Below, piece by piece: positions 27,784-35,675 of a stretch of 64,000 nt of DNA. The position numbers and the translations under genes were made by a program. Origin of the DNA: Planctomycetaceae bacterium (GTDB lineage: Bacteria; Planctomycetota; Phycisphaerae; SM23-33); assembly GCA_039680605.1 (NCBI GenBank), contig JBDKTA010000022.1, forward strand, positions 248,001 to 312,000. The letters are read 5' to 3'. Within the stretch, counting starts at the first letter, position 1. Each line of letters starts with the position of its first letter. The notes under the pieces are model-generated. The model saw nothing but the letters and a program-made list of their open reading frames with translations, was not told where the DNA came from and ran no database searches.

Positions 27784-28392
27784 ATGAAGTGGTCTGCTGG
27801 AGCGATAATAATGCTATTCGTCCCGATGCTCTGGGCGGAGCCGTCTCATGCTGCCGGCATGTTCAGTTCGGTAGGCCACGCGATCGGAACCTGGGACCCG
27901 GATCATCCCGGTTACGTTCTGGTCGGCGGCGAATCCCGCCCCGTCACGCTGCTGGGATTCTGGGAATACGACCCGTCCGACATTCGACGGAGCGTCTTCT
28001 GGGCGCTGAATGACATCTCGGGCTGGGGCTGGGGCCGGGGCGGTGGAAGCGGAACGGGGGGGTGGGGAGGAGGCGCATTCGGCGACCAAGAATACCGGCC
28101 TTGGGAGGAGCTTCCGGCACGATCGTCGTATTCACAACCGTCGTACTATATTGAAGAAAACCCTGCGATCAACCACAGCTACTTCGATATCGAAGAGGCT
28201 CCGCAAGTCACTGCCGACAGCTTCGGGATTGAAGAATTTCCCCAACCCGGCGGCATCTCGGACGGGTTTGGCCTCGACGAATCACCACTGGCGGCGGATC
28301 AAACCGTGACCACCGCCGTCCCCGAGCCCTCGGCATTCGCGCTGGCTCTGGCAAGCGTCGCGGCCTTCATACGCCGCAGGAGGAAAGCATGA
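27784..28392 (+). CDS. PEP-CTERM sorting domain protein, Gly/Trp-rich
   Basis: 202 residues. A signal peptide (to about residue 23, ending SHA) is followed by a small domain, a Gly/Trp-rich stretch (WGWGRGGGSGTGGWGGG near residue 82-98), acidic repeats of the form IEE-x-P (YYIEENP, FDIEEAP, FGIEEFP, FGLDESP) and the tail VPEPSAFALALASVAAF with RRRRK. The repeats at roughly 18-residue spacing suggest an extended surface peptide. GGAGG precedes the ATG. It overlaps the protease gene by 4 bp (ATGA), so the two are co-translated. Confidence 0.88.
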   Translation: MKWSAGAIIMLFVPMLWAEPSHAAGMFSSVGHAIGTWDPDHPGYVLVGGESRPVTLLGFWEYDPSDIRRSVFWALNDISGWGWGRGGGSGTGGWGGGAFGDQEYRPWEELPARSSYSQPSYYIEENPAINHSYFDIEEAPQVTADSFGIEEFPQPGGISDGFGLDESPLAADQTVTTAVPEPSAFALALASVAAFIRRRRKA

Positions 28393-29354
28393 GACGCACA
28401 GACGATGCGGACCGGAGATTTCATGCCCCCGCGAGGCCGTGGCACGCCGCCACGGCTGTCATCGCCGCGGCGAGCATATGCCTGTTCGTGGCCCAGCCGC
28501 AAGCGATGGCAATGGTCGTCCGCGGCGGCGACGGCAGCGGCAATACCACGACGCCCGTCGATGATCCCGGGTGGGCAAACGTGGGGCTTTGCGGCAGCGG
28601 GACGGCCGTGTACCTGGGCAACGGCTGGGTGATTACCGCCTCCCACGTCGGGGCCAACAGCGTCACGTTCGGCTCGACGACTTACACCGTCGCCAGTGGC
28701 ACCTACCAGCGGCTGCACGATCCATCCAGTTCCAGCACCCTGGCGGACCTGTGCGTCTTCCAACTCAGCACGATTCCGACGGGCTTGACCAGTGTGACCA
28801 TCGGCGACTCATCACCCGTCTTGGGTTCGATGGTCACCGCCATCGGTTACGGGCGCAATCGCGCGACGTCTGCAACCAGCTGGTACGTGGACATCGACAC
28901 GAATCCGTACACCTGGAGCGAGACGCCCTTCTCGGGGTACGACGCACAGGCCGGCGGATTCAAGACGACCTCCACTCGCACCAAACGCTGGGGCGAAAAC
29001 GCCATCAGCGGCAGCGAGACCCTCAGCGGCAGCTACGGCACGACACGCATGCTCAAAACGACGTTTGACGCGTCCGGCAGCGCCAACGAATTCCAGGGGA
29101 TCGCCGGCGATTCGGGCGGCGCCCTCTTCTGGAAGAACGGGAGCGATTGGGAATTGGCGGGCATCGTGCTCTCTGTGGGAACGTTTTCCGGACAGCCGGG
29201 CAGTACCGCCGTCTACGGTAACGTGACCTATATGGCCGACCTGGCGCTCTACCGGGACCAGATTCTCGCGATTACTGCCGTTCCCGAACCGGCCACATTG
29301 ACGCTGCTGGCAACTGCGGCCGCCGCGATTCTGCTCAGACGCCATCGCCGTTGA
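28389..29354 (+). CDS. Trypsin-like serine protease with PEP-CTERM tail
   Basis: 321 residues. An N-terminal hydrophobic signal (about 19-41) follows a long basic start. The chymotrypsin-fold triad is visible: His in GWVITASHVG, Asp in LADLCVF, Ser in GDSGGALFW. The C-terminus is VPEPATLTLLATAAAAILL followed by RRHRR, a PEP-CTERM sorting signal. It is a secreted or surface protease anchored until exosortase processing. It is the third gene of the PEP-CTERM cluster and translationally coupled to the gene before it. It could act on the neighbouring surface proteins, including the exported part of the sigma fusion (speculative). Confidence 0.9.
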   Translation: MRRTDDADRRFHAPARPWHAATAVIAAASICLFVAQPQAMAMVVRGGDGSGNTTTPVDDPGWANVGLCGSGTAVYLGNGWVITASHVGANSVTFGSTTYTVASGTYQRLHDPSSSSTLADLCVFQLSTIPTGLTSVTIGDSSPVLGSMVTAIGYGRNRATSATSWYVDIDTNPYTWSETPFSGYDAQAGGFKTTSTRTKRWGENAISGSETLSGSYGTTRMLKTTFDASGSANEFQGIAGDSGGALFWKNGSDWELAGIVLSVGTFSGQPGSTAVYGNVTYMADLALYRDQILAITAVPEPATLTLLATAAAAILLRRHRR

Positions 29355-29364
29355 GGCCCCGAGA

Positions 29365-29838
29365 TTATCGCTCGTACGTCCCAACCAGCTCGCCCTGGTC
29401 CAGGATGTGGCCCTTCATCGCCGCCAGGAGCTGGTCCTTGGTCTGCCGCGGAGGCAGGTCCAGGGCCCGGTCCAGGGCGTAGAGCTTGAAATGATAGTGA
29501 TGCACGCCATGGCCCTTAGGCGGCCGCGGGCCGTCGTATCCGGCGTTGTCGGAAGTGTTCACGCCCTGCACTGCCCCGTGCGGCTCGGGCGGCTTGTCGG
29601 CGGGCTTCACGCCCTCGGGCAGGTACTTCACCCCCGCCGGGATCTTGTACATGACCCAGTGTACCCACGGTTGGGGCGTGGGCGCGTCGGGGTCATCCAC
29701 GATCAGCGCCAGTTCCTTGGTGCCTTCCGGCAGCGCCTGCCACTCCAGCGGCGGCGAAACATTCTGCCCGTCCTGGCTGTACTTCTCCGGAATCGCCTGC
29801 CCGTTCTCAAACGCGGTGCTCTTGAAGGCAATGCTCAT
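29365..29838 (-). CDS. YbhB/YbcL (PEBP-like) family protein
   Basis: 157 residues from the ATG at 29838, which has an AAAGGA site upstream; an in-frame upstream extension is unsupported. Family motifs are LIVDDPDAP, WVHWVMYKIP and GVHHYHFKLYALD, the ligand pocket of phosphatidylethanolamine-binding-like proteins. It is cytoplasmic. The bacterial role is poorly defined. It is convergent with the protease gene (10-bp gap). Confidence 0.93.
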   Translation of the reverse strand: MSIAFKSTAFENGQAIPEKYSQDGQNVSPPLEWQALPEGTKELALIVDDPDAPTPQPWVHWVMYKIPAGVKYLPEGVKPADKPPEPHGAVQGVNTSDNAGYDGPRPPKGHGVHHYHFKLYALDRALDLPPRQTKDQLLAAMKGHILDQGELVGTYER

Positions 29839-30063
29839 AGGCTTGTCCTTTCCGGGATTGGATGAATTGTAGTCTCGCCATAGCGCCTCGCTCCTTGTGA
29901 AACGGCACACTTCCGACATGCACGTTTCCAAGACCCCTCAACCAGAGTGGTATTTGAACGATACTGTCACAATCTGACAGTTTCTTACAGGAAAGAATGG
30001 CACCTCTGGCGAAGTTCAGGGCGTGCCACGACTCACGCAATAACTTGCCGCACAACAGCCAAA

Positions 30064-30083
30064 GCGGCAGCTGCTGCTGCCGC
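30064..30083 (-). terminator. Possible terminator after the rRNA methyltransferase gene
   Basis: A 7-bp stem GCGGCAG/CTGCCGC with a CTGCTG loop lies 8 bp past the stop codon, followed on the minus strand by TTTGG. The U-run is short, so it is weak or Rho-assisted. Confidence 0.4.
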
Positions 30084-30091
30084 ACTCCATA

Positions 30092-31306
30092 TCACTCGAA
30101 TCGCAGGTAGATCATCTTGAGATATTCCGCTTCCTTGAATGTTGCGGGGTGATCGAGCGGGTGTTGCATCGTTTGGAGTTGAGAAAACCTGCGGCCGCTG
30201 GCGGCGGCGGCTCGATGCACGGCGGCGAAGAAGTCGGGGGCGCTGACATGGGCCGAGCATGAGGCGGCGGCGAGGATCCCGCCGCGGTCGAGTCGGGCGA
30301 TGCCCAGCGCGCTGAGGCGCTGGTAGGCGGCGACGGCGCCTTCGCGCTGGGCGGCGCTGCGGGCCATCGACGGCGGGTCCAACACCACCAGGTCGAATGG
30401 CTCCCGCGAGCCGGCCAGCCACTCGAAGGCGTCGGCCTGGACGCTCTGGCGCCGGCAGCGCGCCACGCCGGCAATGTCACGATTAAGATCGAAGTTGCGC
30501 TCCGCGGCGGCCAGGGCGTGGGGGCTGATGTCCAGGTCGGTCACGGCCGCCGCGCCGCCGCGGGCGGCGTAGACGGAGAAGCCGCCCGAAAAACTGAAGG
30601 CGTTGAGGACGCGCCGCCCGGCGGCTAGCGACTCGACGATGCGGCGGTTCTCGCGTTGGTCGAGAAAGAACCCGGTCTTTTGCCCGCGCAGCACGTCGGC
30701 TTCGAACTGCAGACCGCTCTCGCGGAACAGCACCGCTTGGGGCGGCTGGTCGCCGGCCAGCACCAGGCCGTCGCTGTAACCGCATTGCCCCGCCAGCGGC
30801 TGGATGTTGCGGCTGAGTCGCAGGACCACCCGCGGCCAGGGAAGCTGCCCCTGCAGCAGCGCCAGCGTCTCGTCGAGGCGGGGCAGCCACGCGGCGGTGT
30901 ATATCTTGAGCACCAGCGTCGTATCGTAGCGGTCCAGCACGAGTCCCGGCCAGCCATCGCTCTCGCCGTGGATCAGTCGATAGCCGGTGGTGTTCTCGTC
31001 GAACAGCCCCTCGCGCCGCGCGACAGCCGCCGCCAAGTGCGATCGCCACCACGCCGCGTCGATCATCTGCGGCTTGCCCGAATGCAGGATGCGAACGCGG
31101 ATGGGCGAGTCGGCGTCGTACAGCCCCACGGCGAGGAACTTGTCCTTGCGGTCATAGATCACCGCCAGCTCCCCCGTGCGCCCGGGGCGGTTGGCTTGCG
31201 CGACGCTGTCGGCAAAGACCCACGGATGCCCCCCGCGCACGATGCCCTCAGCCACGGCAGTCAGCCGCAGGCGAAGCGTCGCCGGTTTGTTCGCTCTTTC
31301 ATTCAT
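30092..31306 (-). CDS. Class I SAM-dependent 23S rRNA (cytosine-5) methyltransferase, RlmI-like
   Basis: 404 residues. The N-terminal 75 residues form a PUA domain ([20 protein letters not shown]). The methyltransferase domain shows the SAM loop [18 protein letters not shown] and motif [15 protein letters not shown], and the catalytic Cys is probably in AAASCSAHV. RlmI methylates C1962 of 23S rRNA. The length agrees with the family. An in-frame ATG at 31306 starts the gene with no competing candidate. It is transcribed alone. Confidence 0.9.
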   Translation of the reverse strand: MNERANKPATLRLRLTAVAEGIVRGGHPWVFADSVAQANRPGRTGELAVIYDRKDKFLAVGLYDADSPIRVRILHSGKPQMIDAAWWRSHLAAAVARREGLFDENTTGYRLIHGESDGWPGLVLDRYDTTLVLKIYTAAWLPRLDETLALLQGQLPWPRVVLRLSRNIQPLAGQCGYSDGLVLAGDQPPQAVLFRESGLQFEADVLRGQKTGFFLDQRENRRIVESLAAGRRVLNAFSFSGGFSVYAARGGAAAVTDLDISPHALAAAERNFDLNRDIAGVARCRRQSVQADAFEWLAGSREPFDLVVLDPPSMARSAAQREGAVAAYQRLSALGIARLDRGGILAAASCSAHVSAPDFFAAVHRAAAASGRRFSQLQTMQHPLDHPATFKEAEYLKMIYLRFE

Positions 31307-31384
31307 GGCAGGCGCCGCGATTGTATCAGGGAGACCCCGAATGACGCGAATGGCGAGGAATAAAAACCGGGCGCCCGCTATATG

Positions 31385-31413
31385 TTGACAGCGTCATGGC
31401 GAAGTTGCATATT
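31385..31413 (+). promoter_or_regulatory. Probable sigma-70 promoter of the lipoprotein gene
   Basis: A consensus -35 TTGACA (31385-31390), 17-bp spacer and CATATT (31408-31413). It would yield a leader of about 60 nt before the ATG at 31480. Confidence 0.55.
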
Positions 31414-31479
31414 AGGTCTCGACAGGGTCTCATAGTCAAGGCGGGGCAACGGCACTGTACGCAATGAAGGAGATGGGCC

Positions 31480-32001
31480 ATGAACAGAACATGGGTGTTG
31501 ATCCTGAGCTTGGCGGTCGCTGCGGCAGGATGTGATAAAGCTCGCAAAGAAGGAAGCAAGGCCGTAGACACCGGTTTGTCCTCCGTAGCCGAGGGCACCG
31601 AGAAGACTGTGCAGCGGTTCAAGGACAAGTTCGACAAGCAGGCGGCGGACTGGCTTAAGCAGACGACCTGGAATGTGGAGCGGGTTTCGCAGACCGGCAC
31701 AGAGACAGTCGAGGTCCATGCCGTCATTCGCAGTACAGCCGGGGAGAAGATCGACCTGGCGTCGATCCTGTCGCGCGACTTGGTAATGCTCACGTCCTCC
31801 GACGGCGTCTCGCACAAAGTCACGACCCCCCGCTCCGGAGAGATCATTATTCAGCCCGGCACGGCGATCCGGCAAAAAATCACCTTCAACGTGGTCGGAC
31901 AAGGCCCGATGAAGGAACTGACGCTTGTGGGGTGCGCGCCGGTGGCGATTCCGGCGATGACGGCCGCGCCTGCGTCTGCGCCGGCCACCAGGACCAATTA
32001 G
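31480..32001 (+). CDS. Lipoprotein of unknown function
   Basis: 173 residues. The signal peptide ends with the lipobox VAAAGC, so Cys18 is the likely lipidated residue. A charged amphipathic stretch (about 20-65) is followed by a small beta-rich domain and an Ala/Pro-rich end. GAAGGAGAT stands before the ATG. No family was recognised. It is anchored in a membrane facing the periplasm. The next gene downstream is a sulfatase but nothing links the two functionally. Confidence 0.85.
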   Translation: MNRTWVLILSLAVAAAGCDKARKEGSKAVDTGLSSVAEGTEKTVQRFKDKFDKQAADWLKQTTWNVERVSQTGTETVEVHAVIRSTAGEKIDLASILSRDLVMLTSSDGVSHKVTTPRSGEIIIQPGTAIRQKITFNVVGQGPMKELTLVGCAPVAIPAMTAAPASAPATRTN

Positions 32002-32073
32002 CATGATCGCGGCCCGGCGCGTCGCTCCGGATGCGACCCAGTGAAGATGCACCCTTGGTGCAAAGAGGGACCA

Positions 32074-33555
32074 TTGAACACTCGCCCCAACGTTCTGTGG
32101 CTGATGAGCGACCAGCACAACACGCAGTCGACCGGTTACAGCGGCAACCCCAACGTGCGCACGCCCAACCTCGACCGCCTGGCGGCCCAGAGCGTCAACT
32201 TCCGCCGCGCGTACACCGTCAACCCGATCTGCGCCCCGTCGCGGTTGAGCTTCATCACCGGCCAGTACTGCCACACCCACGGGCTCTTCGGCAACATGAA
32301 CAACTTGTACAGCCGCTCAAACCCTGACACGCTGGCGTGCGTGTTCCGCCGGGCCGGCTATCAGACCGCCATCTTCGGCAAAGCCCACATGGTGCCCCTG
32401 TGGGACCGCCAAGGCTTCGAGCACATCCGCTACGACAATCTCGGCGACGTCGCCCCCGGCGACCCGATGTCCTGCGAGTACTTCCGCCAGATTTGTGAAT
32501 CCGGCGCCGCCGAACTGATGGACCGTGAAATGACTACGCATGGCGAGCCGGCATCGCGGCCGTCATTTCTGTCCTACGAGCAGTCGTGCGAATACTTCAC
32601 CGGTCAAGAGGCGATCAACTTCCTGGCCGCCCGCGACCGATCACGCCCGTTCTTTGCGCAAGTCAGCTTCCAGCGCCCCCACGGGTGCGACTACGCGGCC
32701 GAAGAATACTTCCACATGTACGATCCGAAGGACATCGTCTTGCCCGATAGCGCGGCTGACCTGTTCGTCAACGGTTTTGCCTCCAAGCCCAAGGCGATAC
32801 GCGAGGCGGTGCTGGCAGGCAGCGGCTATCCGCTGGCCGCCAGCGAGCAGCGCCTCAAGCGGGGCCTGTGCGGCTACTACGCCCTGATCTCGCAGATCGA
32901 CAACGAGATCGGTCGCGTCATCGCCGCCCTGGAAGCCTCGGGGGAACTCGACAACACGATCATCCTCTACACCGCCGACCACGGCGACTACGCCGGGGAG
33001 CACGGGCTGCTGTTCAAGGGACTGAGCCTCTACGAGTCGCTCCACCGCGTGCCGTTCCTGCTGCGCTGGCCGGGCGGACCGGCCGGGACGGTCTGCGACG
33101 AGCTGATCGAGACCATCGACTGGTACCCGACGGTATGCGGCCTGTGCGGAGTGGACGTGCCGCCCGGCCGCGAGGGCGTGGACGTGCTGCCCATCGCCGC
33201 CGGGCAACGATCGGGCAAAGACGCCGCCTTCTGCGAGTTCTGCGTCACGGGCAAGGTCTCGGCCATTCGCACGCGCCAGTACCGCCTGATCGTCAACGCC
33301 GACTGCGGCGCCCACGAGCTGTACGACGTGCAGGCCGACCCGGGCGAGATGTACAACCTCTTCGAAGATCCGCGCCACGCTGCCGCCCGGGCGGACCTGA
33401 TGGAGCAACTGCTGCTGTTCACCCTCAACTACCGCACCGAAAGCAGCTACGCCACCGACGCCGTGCAGGGGCCCGAACTGTACGAGTCGCCCGCCATAAA
33501 AATGCACTTCGGCCGCGCCCGCTGGGCCGATTACGGCAAAACCGCTCCCGCCTGA
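32074..33555 (+). CDS. Sulfatase (formylglycine-dependent)
   Basis: 493 residues if the TTG at 32074 is used, which is preceded by AAAGAGGGA and gives the usual start NTRPNVLWLMSDQH; a GTG at 32041 and ATG at 32047 are upstream options. The catalytic motif is canonical, C53-A-P-S-R57, with SFITG after it, so maturation by a formylglycine-generating enzyme is expected. Metal residues lie in LMSDQH and YTADHGDYAGEHG. It probably removes sulfate from a polysaccharide. No clear signal peptide is present, which is unusual for planctomycete sulfatases. It contrasts with the Thr-type paralogue at 11957-13354. Confidence 0.9.
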   Translation: MNTRPNVLWLMSDQHNTQSTGYSGNPNVRTPNLDRLAAQSVNFRRAYTVNPICAPSRLSFITGQYCHTHGLFGNMNNLYSRSNPDTLACVFRRAGYQTAIFGKAHMVPLWDRQGFEHIRYDNLGDVAPGDPMSCEYFRQICESGAAELMDREMTTHGEPASRPSFLSYEQSCEYFTGQEAINFLAARDRSRPFFAQVSFQRPHGCDYAAEEYFHMYDPKDIVLPDSAADLFVNGFASKPKAIREAVLAGSGYPLAASEQRLKRGLCGYYALISQIDNEIGRVIAALEASGELDNTIILYTADHGDYAGEHGLLFKGLSLYESLHRVPFLLRWPGGPAGTVCDELIETIDWYPTVCGLCGVDVPPGREGVDVLPIAAGQRSGKDAAFCEFCVTGKVSAIRTRQYRLIVNADCGAHELYDVQADPGEMYNLFEDPRHAAARADLMEQLLLFTLNYRTESSYATDAVQGPELYESPAIKMHFGRARWADYGKTAPA

Positions 33556-33581
33556 GAGCGCAGTTAGCTCAGTTACCGGGG

Positions 33582-33741
33582 GGAGGAAAAGTCGCGGCGG
33601 AGGCACTAAATGAAGAAGTAACTCGTTGTGTGAATTACTTCTTCATTTTGGGGCCGCGTACCCCTGCCCAAGGCAAGTATTCATCAAAGCCACACAACGG
33701 CTTTGATAAATACTTGGTGCCTCCGCCGCGACTTTTCCTCC
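33582..33741. other. Structured element: 25-bp closing stem, two long hairpins with complementary loops
   Basis: Arms 33582-33606 and 33717-33741 are perfectly complementary over 25 bp (outer end GGAGGAAAAGTCGCGG). Inside, hairpin 1 has a perfect 14-bp stem (33608-33621 with 33635-33648) and hairpin 2 an 18-bp stem with one mismatch (33674-33691 with 33699-33716). The loop of hairpin 2, ACACAAC (33692-33698), is the exact complement of GTTGTGT (33625-33631) in loop 1, a 7-bp kissing interaction. A small GGGG/CCCC hairpin lies between. It fills the gap between two convergent genes and could be a structured RNA, a bidirectional terminator or a MITE. Confidence 0.75.
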
Positions 33742-33758
33742 ATGCCCGAGGAATTCTG

Positions 33759-35675
33759 TCACGAGTACCCGTGCAGGCCCGACAAATACCGCCCCACGAT
33801 AAACCAGTTGAAGAGCATCACCGCGCAGCCGACGATGCAGATCCACGCCGTAACGCCCCCGCGAATGCGCGCCGGCGTGATGTACCGCACGTGCAGCGCC
33901 AGAACGTACACCAGCGCCGTCAGCAAGGCCCAGGTCTCCTTGGCGTCCCAGCCCCACCAGCGACCCCACGCCACGTCCCCCCACATCGCCCCCAGCACGA
34001 TCCCCGCGATGATCGTCCAGCACGCCAGTTGCGCCGTCAGCACATTGCAGCCGTCGATCGCCGCAGGCGTTGACGCCCCCGACAGCTGCGAAAGGTCCGC
34101 TCCCGCGCTGAGCGGTTCACCCTTGCCCCGGCGCGCCACCACCAGCGCCACCAGGTACGCCACCGAGATCACCAGCGTCATCCCCGCCAGCGCGTGACCG
34201 ATGATGATCAGCGACACGTGCGCCGCCATCAGCTTCGACGACAGCAGCCCCTGCAGCGCGTGAAGCTCGCCGCCCATGCGGCTGGCCGCCAGCAGCGCCG
34301 CGGCCGCATAGAGCGAAGCCGCCATGCCGATGTAGTTGCGCTTCCAGATCCATTCCACCGCCAGGGCGAAAACCGCCCCCAGCAGCGCCGAGGCCACCAG
34401 CGCCTCCCACTGCGTCATCATCGGCGGCAGGTACCACGCGCGGCCGGAGATCATCCAACGCAGCATGAAACCGGCCGCCAGGAGCGATGTCGAAAGCGCC
34501 AGCACGGTCATGGCCGCGCGGCGGGCCCATCGCCGTCGCGAGGGCGCGGCGATGATGAACAGCACTGTCGCCAAGGCAAAGCCCGCCCAGACAAGCGTGG
34601 CTTTGTACGTGCGGTTGTACGCCACTTCGAGCTGACGCAGCGCCTTGGGCGGATGACTCTCGCTCTTGGCGGGCAGGTCAACCGCCAATTCGTGAATGAT
34701 CGTGTTGACCCCGCCGGCGTTGCGGCCGCGCCAGGCGTCGCGCAGCGACAGGAGGGGCTGGTTGCCCATCATGCCGGGCCCGGCGCCCAAGAGCGTATCC
34801 GCGTCGGGCCATTCGCGTGTGGAAGCCGGGATGACGCGCAGTACGCCGGCGGCGATGAACGCCTCGGCCCGGGCGGTGAGGCGGCTGATCTGCACGCGCG
34901 TGGCGGGCTGGTCCAGCACCAGTTCGCTCAACGCCCGCACCAGCGGCGACGGCGCATCGCGTGGGGGCAGCGCGGAGACCTGTTCCGGCGTCGCCCGGCC
35001 GGACTGAACCAGCAGAGCGCCCACGTCCTGGTTGAGCATCGCGCGCGGCGCCAGGCGATGGGTCGCGCGGAACGCATCGAGGTCCGCGCCTTGAAGGTGC
35101 CTCGCGACGAAATCTCGCATGCCCGTCTCGCCCACGTACAGCAGCGGCGCGTCCAGGTACGCCCCGGCGTTGAGGTAAATCTCCAGGTACGCGGCCGCCG
35201 GCGGCAGAGCGTTGATATCGGCCGAGCCGCTGATCTGCGCCAACTGCTCGCGCGCCACCGTATCCAGCGGCGCGATGCGCCCCTGATACTGCACGCCCAG
35301 AAGCTGCAACTCGCTGGCGTCGATCTGCCTGAGGAACTCACGAGTGGGCGCATCGAAGATGGGCTGGCCAAAGACGGACGGCGCCGTGAGGGTGTGAATC
35401 GCAAGCACTGCAACCAGCGGCCATACCCCGCGAGTCTTCGTCCCGAAGGGACGACAGGATCTAGCCGGGGGCGTCAGCCCCCGGTAATCGCCATTAGAGG
35501 ATCCCGCCCCGAAGGGGCGGAAGGTTGTTGCGGCCGCCGAGAAGCCTGTCGCCCCTTCGGGGCTCTGGTTCATTAATGGCTTGTTCCGGGGGCTCACGCC
35601 CCCGGCTATATCCTTACCGCCCCTTCGGGGCGAAGAGTCCTTACCCCATACGGGCTTGCTCGATGGGTTGCTCAT
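33759..35675 (-). CDS. ccsA: Cytochrome c assembly protein, CcsA/CcmF-like, with repeat-derived N-terminus
   Basis: 638 residues from the ATG at 35675, which overlaps the ResB stop as ATGA. The last 300 residues are the cytochrome c assembly domain with about eight membrane helices and the haem-handling WWD motif, GRWWGWDAKETWALLTALVY. The middle (about 100-320) is an extracytoplasmic domain. The signal-like helix WPLVAVLAIHTLTAPSVFG begins only near residue 85; the first 80 residues are encoded by palindromic repeats. It exports or attaches haem to c-type cytochromes together with ResB. No Met lies between the repeats and the signal helix, so the repeat region is probably translated. Confidence 0.88.
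   Translation of the reverse strand: MSNPSSKPVWGKDSSPRRGGKDIAGGVSPRNKPLMNQSPEGATGFSAAATTFRPFGAGSSNGDYRGLTPPARSCRPFGTKTRGVWPLVAVLAIHTLTAPSVFGQPIFDAPTREFLRQIDASELQLLGVQYQGRIAPLDTVAREQLAQISGSADINALPPAAAYLEIYLNAGAYLDAPLLYVGETGMRDFVARHLQGADLDAFRATHRLAPRAMLNQDVGALLVQSGRATPEQVSALPPRDAPSPLVRALSELVLDQPATRVQISRLTARAEAFIAAGVLRVIPASTREWPDADTLLGAGPGMMGNQPLLSLRDAWRGRNAGGVNTIIHELAVDLPAKSESHPPKALRQLEVAYNRTYKATLVWAGFALATVLFIIAAPSRRRWARRAAMTVLALSTSLLAAGFMLRWMISGRAWYLPPMMTQWEALVASALLGAVFALAVEWIWKRNYIGMAASLYAAAALLAASRMGGELHALQGLLSSKLMAAHVSLIIIGHALAGMTLVISVAYLVALVVARRGKGEPLSAGADLSQLSGASTPAAIDGCNVLTAQLACWTIIAGIVLGAMWGDVAWGRWWGWDAKETWALLTALVYVLALHVRYITPARIRGGVTAWICIVGCAVMLFNWFIVGRYLSGLHGYS
35437..35640. repeat. CCCCTTCGGGG / GGGGGCGTCAGCCCCC palindromic repeats inside ccsA
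   Basis: At least five palindromes, including GCCCCGAAGGGGC (twice in opposite orders), GGGGGCGTCAGCCCCC and GGGGGCTCACGCCCCC, occupy the 5' coding part of the ccsA gene. The reading frame stays open through all of them. Confidence 0.85.
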
